Part shown: positions 25,109 to 30,409 of the stretch, piece by piece | Numbering within the stretch: the stretch's first letter is position 1 | How the letters are laid out: each line of letters opens with the position of its first letter | NCBI GenBank assembly: GCA_016839635.1 | Contig: JAEOTV010000117.1 | Location: 1-30,409 of the forward strand | Length of the DNA: 30,409 nt | From: Promethearchaeota archaeon | Lineage (GTDB): Archaea; Asgardarchaeota; Lokiarchaeia; Sigynarchaeales; SOKP01 | Reading direction: 5' to 3' | Notes under the pieces: generated by a model | Databases searched by the model: none | What the model was told of the DNA's origin: nothing | Seen by the model: the letters and a program-made list of their open reading frames with translations, nothing else | Position numbers and translations under genes: made by a program

Positions 25109-27301
25109 ATGAAAAAATTCAATTTCATTTTAACAATTTTCTTTTGTTTATTAATTCTACAAATAACTTTTATTCCAACAGTTCTTTCAACCACGCCAAT
25201 AAAAAATAATCTTGAGACTTCCCAAATACCAGTTAATTCGATTCGAATTGCTATCTATAATGAGCCGAATATAACTGAAACATCTTATTCTAGTGGTGGG
25301 ACTTATTCTAATGATTACAGCGCATTAATGGGATTTTTGCAAGCTGAAGGACATCAAGTTACTGAATTAACTTGCACAGACATCTACAATCATGAATTAA
25401 TGACAGCAGATTATGATCTCTTTATAATGGTAGATAATATACCACGAGAAAATATTACAAAACATGTAAAGGAATTCTGGTTAGGTGGTGGTAGCTTATT
25501 AAGTTTCGATAGTGCTCTACCATATCTCTGCTATGAAGGCATTCTCATCCCTGAATCAGAAGGAGATCATGGTTGGGGAACATATTTCGCCTATCAAGCA
25601 GGAACAAGTAATAATGTTTCTTCTCGACATCCAATAACCAAAGATTATCAAGTTGAAGATAAACTCTCTTCAGCAGGTACTTGGATGTGCCACTTATATT
25701 GGGATCTGCTTCTTGGTACTTCAGCCGGAGTAGACACAGTAAAATTAGCTAATCGCGATACAGTCAATAATTATGCAACTGCAGTTGCGCGAGATCCACA
25801 AGATAAAGGAGGACGCGTAGTACACTTGCCTGGTTTAGGAAATGCTATAGGTACAAATATGAGTAGCATGATTAGTGATGCTGTTCAATGGTTATGTCCT
25901 ACACCAAAAGGAAGAATTCTTTTTGATTTATCCCACCTCCCATTTTATGGGATCGATCCCTGGGATGATTATGTTAGTAGTGTTAATTATAATCTCTGGA
26001 GAAATGCTCTTGTCAGCAGAGATTATACCCTTGACAAGTTATATCCTTCAGCTATGGGTAATCTTACTACAGACAATCTGCTTCCTTATGATATGTTGTT
26101 TATTTGTATGCCAGAAATTAATTTCACATCTAGTGAAGTAGCAGCAGTAACTCAATGGGTACAAAATGGTGGAGGAGTTATTGCTATTGGAGAAAATGCA
26201 ATTTTCATAGATAATAATAAAAATGTCAATTATCTCTACAGTAATTTTGATTTAGAGTTCAATTCTGTAACTGGATCTAATGGTGCTACTTATTTCGTGG
26301 AACATCCTACTACTGAGGGTTGTAATGAAATTTATGCTTCTGCCCCTGGACAAATTGTTTATTCTGGAGATGCTTATCCAATTTGGGGCTATGATGATAC
26401 AGAAATATATGTTGCAGGACAGGAATATGGATATGGAAGAGTGCTTCTAATGGGAGAAGTTGGTTCATTTAGAGACTCAGATATAGCTAGTTTAGATAAC
26501 CTCCAGTTTGCTATCAATGTCGCTAATTGGTTAGTGTCATGGGGAGCCGGAATTTTGTTATATACAGATGAACCTATTAGCATCAATTATTATCACACTC
26601 CTGTTGTTAAAGCATTAAATGAGCTTGGGTTGCCATTTTATTTAACATTTTCGGGATATTATTTCAATCTTTCCCTTAATCTAAAAGATTGGAAATTAGG
26701 AATCATTGATAATCCAATCAATATTATTAGTGGTATTTTTGATGATATAGTAGAATATCTGGATGACGGTGGAAGACTTATTATGTCAAGTTACTATGCT
26801 AGCACTTCTCATCCGCTATGGGCGAGAATGGGCTTCGAATATGCTTCTCCAATGCCTGATTCAGTACCATTATATATGTGGGATCAATATCATAGTATTT
26901 TTACTGACCCTATTGATTTTGGAGTAACTCAATTAACATCTTTAACGGATTATGGTGATGAAGGTGATCTATTAACAGTTTATCCTAACGCTACAGCTTT
27001 AGCAGGATATACTTCCTCAGAAACAGATGACAACGCTATAATCGTTCTAAGAAATGATAAAAAAACGTTATATAATGGATATTTAATCGACCAATTTAAT
27101 ACTGATTCAGATGACTCGACATATGATGACAATCTCGAATTATGGATAAATGAAATTGATTACATGTGGGGATATGCTTCACCCGGGGGTCCAGGTGGAA
27201 TACCTAGCTATGATATCTTTATTGTAATCGGTTCAATCTTCATTTCTCTAAGCCTAATTTCTTTGATTATGCTCAAGAAACGTAAAAAATTAGTAATCTA
27301 A
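25109..27301 (+). CDS. secreted, membrane-anchored protein with tandem GATase-like (GldG/DUF4350-like) domains and C-terminal sorting-like tail
   Basis: 730 residues. A signal peptide is at 1-28 (MKKFNFILTIFFCLLILQIT...), then a cleavage-like VLSTTP. Three repeats of an alpha/beta fold resemble class I glutamine-amidotransferase-like domains of GldG or IFT52. Domain 1 (about 45-265) has DYDLFIMVDN and FWLGGGSLLSFD. Domain 2 (about 270-480) has YDMLFICMPEINFTSSE and VTQWVQNGGGVIAIGE. Domain 3 (about 485-620) has VEYLDDGGRLIMSSYYAS. The amidotransferase catalytic Cys is not evident, so they probably bind a ligand or sugar. The C-terminus has a Gly/Pro linker (SPGGPGGIPSYD), a helix and a basic tail KKRKK, resembling archaeal CTERM sorting signals. 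Start ATG 25109, weak GTGA upstream. Confidence 0.85.
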   Translation: MKKFNFILTIFFCLLILQITFIPTVLSTTPIKNNLETSQIPVNSIRIAIYNEPNITETSYSSGGTYSNDYSALMGFLQAEGHQVTELTCTDIYNHELMTADYDLFIMVDNIPRENITKHVKEFWLGGGSLLSFDSALPYLCYEGILIPESEGDHGWGTYFAYQAGTSNNVSSRHPITKDYQVEDKLSSAGTWMCHLYWDLLLGTSAGVDTVKLANRDTVNNYATAVARDPQDKGGRVVHLPGLGNAIGTNMSSMISDAVQWLCPTPKGRILFDLSHLPFYGIDPWDDYVSSVNYNLWRNALVSRDYTLDKLYPSAMGNLTTDNLLPYDMLFICMPEINFTSSEVAAVTQWVQNGGGVIAIGENAIFIDNNKNVNYLYSNFDLEFNSVTGSNGATYFVEHPTTEGCNEIYASAPGQIVYSGDAYPIWGYDDTEIYVAGQEYGYGRVLLMGEVGSFRDSDIASLDNLQFAINVANWLVSWGAGILLYTDEPISINYYHTPVVKALNELGLPFYLTFSGYYFNLSLNLKDWKLGIIDNPINIISGIFDDIVEYLDDGGRLIMSSYYASTSHPLWARMGFEYASPMPDSVPLYMWDQYHSIFTDPIDFGVTQLTSLTDYGDEGDLLTVYPNATALAGYTSSETDDNAIIVLRNDKKTLYNGYLIDQFNTDSDDSTYDDNLELWINEIDYMWGYASPGGPGGIPSYDIFIVIGSIFISLSLISLIMLKKRKKLVI

Positions 27302-27314
27302 TAACTTAATTTAT

Positions 27315-27329
27315 ATTTTTTTTCTTTTT
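27315..27329 (+). terminator. T-tract terminator after the secreted protein gene
   Basis: A run of T with a single C in the 34-base convergent spacer, 14 bases after the stop. It has the form of an archaeal T-tract stop signal. Confidence 0.4.
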
Positions 27330-27335
27330 ATTTAT

Positions 27336-29420
27336 TTATTGTATTGTTTTATCAATAAATATCTCTTCTATCAGGGATTTTAGAGAAGGAATATCCATTA
27401 ATTGTACTTCTTTGTTTAATTTATAGAATTTCTCGAAAGTATCCCAGATATCTTTATCACTTTGTATTTCATTGATAAAAGATTTTATCCTATTCTGAGC
27501 AGAATAAGATTGGCCCTTATATACATAGCATATCATAAAGGGAGATACCGAATTCATAAGTAGCGTGTGATCGCCAAAAATTGCACGATCCAGCCCCTCA
27601 GAAAACTTTTCATTAATAAAGGAGTTGATTGCTGTAAAAAAACCACCAAAAAGATGGTCTTCAAAAGATTTATCTTCAATAAACGATTGAGAGAAAAAGG
27701 GTGTTCCACCCTCAGATACTATTAAAAGAAGTACAGGATTTTCATCTGAAACTTCAGGAATATCTTTAGCTCGCATTCGTATCATATTCTCCATTTGCTG
27801 ATTTAAACGAGCTAATTCCACACGTTCAGCTAAAGACGCTTTTGATTCCTTTAAATTCTTCCACAAGTCTAACCGCTTAAGTAATTCATCATGCTCCATT
27901 GAGATTTTCCGAGCTAACAAGATAAGACCGTGCTTTTCAGCAATTTGCTGTCCTTTAGTCAATAATCGTCTAGCCTCCTCTAAATTCAATGAGATCAATG
28001 CTAATTTAGCTTGTAGGAGGTAAGTTTCCCCTATAATCCAAAAAGAATGTGATTTATTAGATAACTCTAAAAGCTGGGCAGTAAGTGGTTTGATCTCTTC
28101 TAAAATTTCTGGTTCATTAGTCATTTGTAACTCAACGAGGAGCAATTCACATAAGTTAAGTAATACTAATGTTAAAATATCAATACTTAAATCTTCTTCT
28201 TCAAGAATCTGCCTTAATAATTCTTCAGCTTTTATTCGATTGCGTGCCCGAGGACTAGTTTTCAATAGCATAGCCTTATCAAAAAGATATACTAAATTAA
28301 CTAGTTTGTCTTTTATTTGACTATTCAATTGCTCAAAATCACGAAGAGAATTCCATGCACATTCAAGATCACCCATCTCAATTAATATTTTAATTAAAGA
28401 GTTGTGATTAAGAGCAAGGTTTCTTAATGTTCCTAGCTCACGGTTTAATCCCATAGAATGGTCTATGCAGTCTAACGCGCTCTTTAGTTCTCCCTTCATT
28501 CTATAACTTTCAGATAAACTGTTATAAAGAACAGCGATTAGAAATTTATAGTTTAATTCCTTGAAAAGTTCTAAGCTTTGCTCATAAGAATAGATACTAC
28601 GATCTAATTCACCTTTCATTGCATAAGTAGCCCCCAACATTCTAAGAACCCTTGCATTCATAATTTTATTTTTAATTTCAGTGTTAATTGTCAAGCTTTG
28701 TTCAAAAAACGTAATACTACGCTCTAATTCACCTTTAAACAAATATCCCCCCGCTATATAGAAAAGACAATATCCTATAACATTTTTATTGCCACTTTCC
28801 TCAGCATAAGCCAAACCTTCATTTAAAAAATCTAAAGCACGGTCAAAATCACCTTTTCGTTGTGCAAATACATGAGCAAGTCCAACAAGAGAATAAGCAA
28901 GTTCTTTTTTAGCATCAAGTTCTTTTGCCAATGATATACTGAGCTCAAATTGCATTATTGCCTGATCAACCTCGCCTTTTTGTTCATAAGCCCATCCTTT
29001 TAGATTAGCTATATTCTGCTCTCTTTGCTTGTATTCTGGGGGTGATTCTATTGTTAAAGTCTTTAGGAGTTCCTCTCCTTGGTTAATAATATCATGAGCT
29101 TTTTCTGATTGACCTTGCCCCTGCATCAATAGAGTCACAGCTATTTTTAATAAGATATCAACTGAAATAATGTTTTTTCCTAAACCTAAACTCTCTTTAT
29201 AGGTTTGTTCGGCAAGTTTTAAAGCATCGTCTAAGAAACCTCGCCAAAATAAGAGATCACACTTGAGGTAATGGTATAAAACGTCATCATGAAGAGTGTG
29301 TGCTCCTTTTTCCTCGTAAATCTTAATTAATTGCTCCGCCTTATCAAGCTTATATTCATCAATGAGTTTTTTTGCTTGGATAAGCTCCTTAGATTCTGTT
29401 TGATACATATTTTTATCCAT
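27336..29420 (-). CDS. TPR-repeat protein with a roadblock/longin-like C-terminal domain
   Basis: About 694 residues from ATG 29420; an in-frame TTG at 29429 would add three. Residues about 10-480 form at least eight tetratricopeptide repeats, with classic units such as ALDFLNEGLAYAEESGNKNV, then YCLFYIAGGYLFKGELERS and RMLGATYAMKGELDRSIYSY. A coiled-coil-like linker follows (about 495-545: LKESKASLAERVELARLNQQ). The C-terminal domain (about 562-694) opens with NPVLLLIVSEGGTPFFSQSF and continues with DHLFGGFFTAINSFI and SPFMICYVYKGQSY. This strand-strand-helix-strand order looks like a roadblock/longin fold. It is a cytosolic scaffold that could read small GTPases. It converges with the secreted protein gene. 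Confidence 0.85.
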   Translation of the reverse strand: MDKNMYQTESKELIQAKKLIDEYKLDKAEQLIKIYEEKGAHTLHDDVLYHYLKCDLLFWRGFLDDALKLAEQTYKESLGLGKNIISVDILLKIAVTLLMQGQGQSEKAHDIINQGEELLKTLTIESPPEYKQREQNIANLKGWAYEQKGEVDQAIMQFELSISLAKELDAKKELAYSLVGLAHVFAQRKGDFDRALDFLNEGLAYAEESGNKNVIGYCLFYIAGGYLFKGELERSITFFEQSLTINTEIKNKIMNARVLRMLGATYAMKGELDRSIYSYEQSLELFKELNYKFLIAVLYNSLSESYRMKGELKSALDCIDHSMGLNRELGTLRNLALNHNSLIKILIEMGDLECAWNSLRDFEQLNSQIKDKLVNLVYLFDKAMLLKTSPRARNRIKAEELLRQILEEEDLSIDILTLVLLNLCELLLVELQMTNEPEILEEIKPLTAQLLELSNKSHSFWIIGETYLLQAKLALISLNLEEARRLLTKGQQIAEKHGLILLARKISMEHDELLKRLDLWKNLKESKASLAERVELARLNQQMENMIRMRAKDIPEVSDENPVLLLIVSEGGTPFFSQSFIEDKSFEDHLFGGFFTAINSFINEKFSEGLDRAIFGDHTLLMNSVSPFMICYVYKGQSYSAQNRIKSFINEIQSDKDIWDTFEKFYKLNKEVQLMDIPSLKSLIEEIFIDKTIQ

Positions 29421-29429
29421 ATAATACAA

Positions 29430-29524
29430 ACTTCTGAAAAATTTGGATTAAAACTTTATAATAGTTTAGGCTAGTTATAATTTTAAATCTAATGCTATAC
29501 TTTTCTCAATGAATATATTTTTTA
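29430..29524. other. short intergenic stretch before the TPR gene
   Basis: AT-rich; must contain the TPR gene promoter on the minus strand. No gene seen. Confidence 0.35.
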
Positions 29525-29890
29525 TTAAAGAATCAAGTAGAAGAACATCATTCTGTTCAATTTAATATAAAATTCAGTTTCAGGCATAAGAGATTTGTTC
29601 ATAAATTGAATATCACCGATCTCAAATTCTAGTTTACTAGGTAATTCAGTCTTTTTTAGCTACACACTAAAAAATAGTTTCTGCTTTTTTAAAGCAAAGC
29701 TAATTTCTTTCCGTATATATTCTGAATCTATTATATGGGGTGTAATGAACACAAGAAATGCGCTTCAATTGCATTCTCGACAAATATAATCCTCTCTAAA
29801 TAAAATTTGTATTGGTAAAGTTCATACCTCAAGTCTTTTAATTCATTAATAATTAGATGTGTCGGACATGTTAAATAATTATAAATTAGC
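29525..29890 (-). pseudogene. decayed TIR-domain gene (frameshift plus internal stop)
   Basis: On the minus strand, one frame reads INELKDLRYELYQYKFYLER then IIFVENAIEAHFL before a stop. After a one-base frame change near 29755 the adjacent frame continues VFITPHIIDSEYIRKEISF, then ALKKQKLFFSV, a TAG, then LKKTELPSKLEFEIGDIQF and MNKSLMPETEFYIKLNRMMF to a stop at 29525-29527. The order 'a-x-F-L-V-F-I-T-P-x-x-I-x-S-x-Y-I-R-K-E-I-x-x-A-L...P-x-x-L' is the TIR domain core (strand D with the box-2-like ITP turn, then the RKE helix). The internal TAG sits where a Tyr is usual (SVYLK). At least two disabling changes make it a pseudogene, unless they are sequencing errors. The N-terminal part overlaps the start of the 29906 gene. 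Confidence 0.7.
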
Positions 29891-29892
29891 TC

Positions 29893-29897
29893 AGGGT
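29893..29897 (+). promoter_or_regulatory. ribosome-binding site AGGGT for the right-edge gene
   Basis: AGGGT lies 8 bases upstream of ATG 29906 and supports that start. Confidence 0.45.
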
Positions 29898-29905
29898 AAA
29901 TAGGA

Positions 29906-30409
29906 ATGACTACTGTGGAAGATGTATCTTTTAAAAATTTAGAAGAAGACTATAAAATACAGGTGATTAAAGAGATAATTAGCCTAAGAAATAGAAACTT
30001 AACTTATAATGATTGTATTAAAAAGATTAGTGATAAGTTTCAAGTTACTATTGACAGACATGATGTTTATAAAGCTATTTCACAGAATAAAATGCAAAAG
30101 ATATCTAAGAAGAAACAGATTGCTCCTAAGGTTAATAAATCGAGATCAAGGATGGGCAAGGTGATAAAATCATTGATTCTATTACTATTGATAATATCCG
30201 TGATTTACCTATCAATACCTTATATTGGGACTTTAATTAGTCATCCGATAGTATATCCTATATTATATTGGATCACATATTTCTCTACAATTACTGGCGT
30301 TTTTACGATAGTTATCGCGCTGGGATGGTATTCTAGAGTTAGGACCAAATTTTCTTCACCAGTAAAGAAGTCTGCTTTTTCTGCTATACGAATTGTTTTA
30401 ATATTCTTA
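29906..30409 (+). CDS. HTH-like plus multi-helix membrane protein, 3' end outside window
   Basis: Open from ATG 29906 to the window edge without a stop (168 codons). The first 60 residues are soluble and charged. They look helical (DYKIQVIKEIISLRNRNL, then YNDCIKKISDKFQVTIDRHD), with the spacing of a helix-turn-helix or a small helical domain. A very basic linker (KKKQIAPKVNKSRSRMGK) leads to hydrophobic segments at about 87-107 (SLILLLLIISVIYLSIPYIG) and 112-142. After a basic loop (SRVRTKFSSPVKKS) another hydrophobic helix starts at the edge. No family recognised. A membrane-bound regulator is possible but unproved. The start overlaps the decayed TIR gene on the other strand. Confidence 0.7.
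   Translation, partial: MTTVEDVSFKNLEEDYKIQVIKEIISLRNRNLTYNDCIKKISDKFQVTIDRHDVYKAISQNKMQKISKKKQIAPKVNKSRSRMGKVIKSLILLLLIISVIYLSIPYIGTLISHPIVYPILYWITYFSTITGVFTIVIALGWYSRVRTKFSSPVKKSAFSAIRIVLIFL

Noticed and set aside
25875..26141. 88-codon plus-strand ORF in another frame of the secreted protein
   Set aside because: It lies wholly inside a coherent 730-codon gene and has no start signal.
1..30409. tRNA, rRNA, CRISPR arrays, transposons, integrases or attachment sites
   Set aside because: None seen: the spacers are short and AT-rich, with no cloverleaf or GGTTCGAAT-type arm, no regular direct repeats and no transposase motifs.

Overview
This window looks like chromosomal DNA from an Asgard archaeon (Promethearchaeota, most like the Lokiarchaeia group). 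The assignment is inferred from several signs. The DNA is strongly AT-rich. Promoters have archaeal TATA boxes, and several starts have Shine-Dalgarno motifs, often with TTG as start codon. The protein families also fit: two roadblock/LC7 proteins, a B-box-like zinc-finger membrane protein, a VWA plus cross-brace zinc-finger protein, a TPR protein with a distinctive C-terminal domain, a decayed TIR gene, a very large surface protein, and a secreted protein with a sorting-signal-like C-terminus. No rRNA, tRNA, CRISPR array, transposase or integrase was seen.

Layout. (1) 1-2.4 kb: the N-terminal half or less of a glycyl-radical enzyme runs off the left edge on the minus strand. Divergent from it are two tandem crotonase-fold paralogs. 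(2) 2.4-6.5 kb: an alpha/beta-hydrolase fused to a polytopic membrane domain (minus), a small zinc-finger membrane protein, a hotdog acyl-CoA thioesterase and an APC amino-acid permease. (3) 6.5-8.2 kb: a minus-strand pair made of a PfkB-type kinase and an NrdG-like radical SAM activase, followed by about 570 bases holding only one doubtful small ORF. (4) 8.7-11.1 kb: a winged-helix regulator, an MBL-fold hydrolase, a two-helix membrane protein, a relic copy of the MBL gene's 3' end, and two roadblock genes. (5) 11.1-15.2 kb: one 1367-residue membrane-anchored surface protein (minus). (6) 15.4-20.2 kb: an M20 peptidase, the VWA-zinc-finger protein and methionyl-tRNA synthetase, all co-directional. 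(7) 20.2-24.8 kb: an unrecognised 415-residue protein (minus), a two-gene unit of an unrecognised protein and a P-loop ATPase, a convergent HEAT-like helical protein, and an ICMT-like methyltransferase. (8) 25.1-30.4 kb: a secreted protein with repeated GATase-like domains, a TPR protein (minus), a broken TIR-domain gene (minus), and an incomplete HTH-plus-membrane gene off the right edge.

Themes. Acyl-CoA chemistry is represented by two crotonase paralogs and a thioesterase, and radical enzymology by the glycyl-radical enzyme and the radical SAM activase. Eukaryote-like signalling or scaffold modules are also present: roadblock, B-box, TPR, and the VWA-zinc-finger protein that resembles TFIIH p44/Ssl1 or proteasomal Rpn10. 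The most interesting items are the VWA-zinc-finger protein, the gene pair with a BrxD-like ATPase, the C-terminal domain of the TPR protein, and two decayed genes (TIR and the MBL duplicate) that conventional calling would miss.
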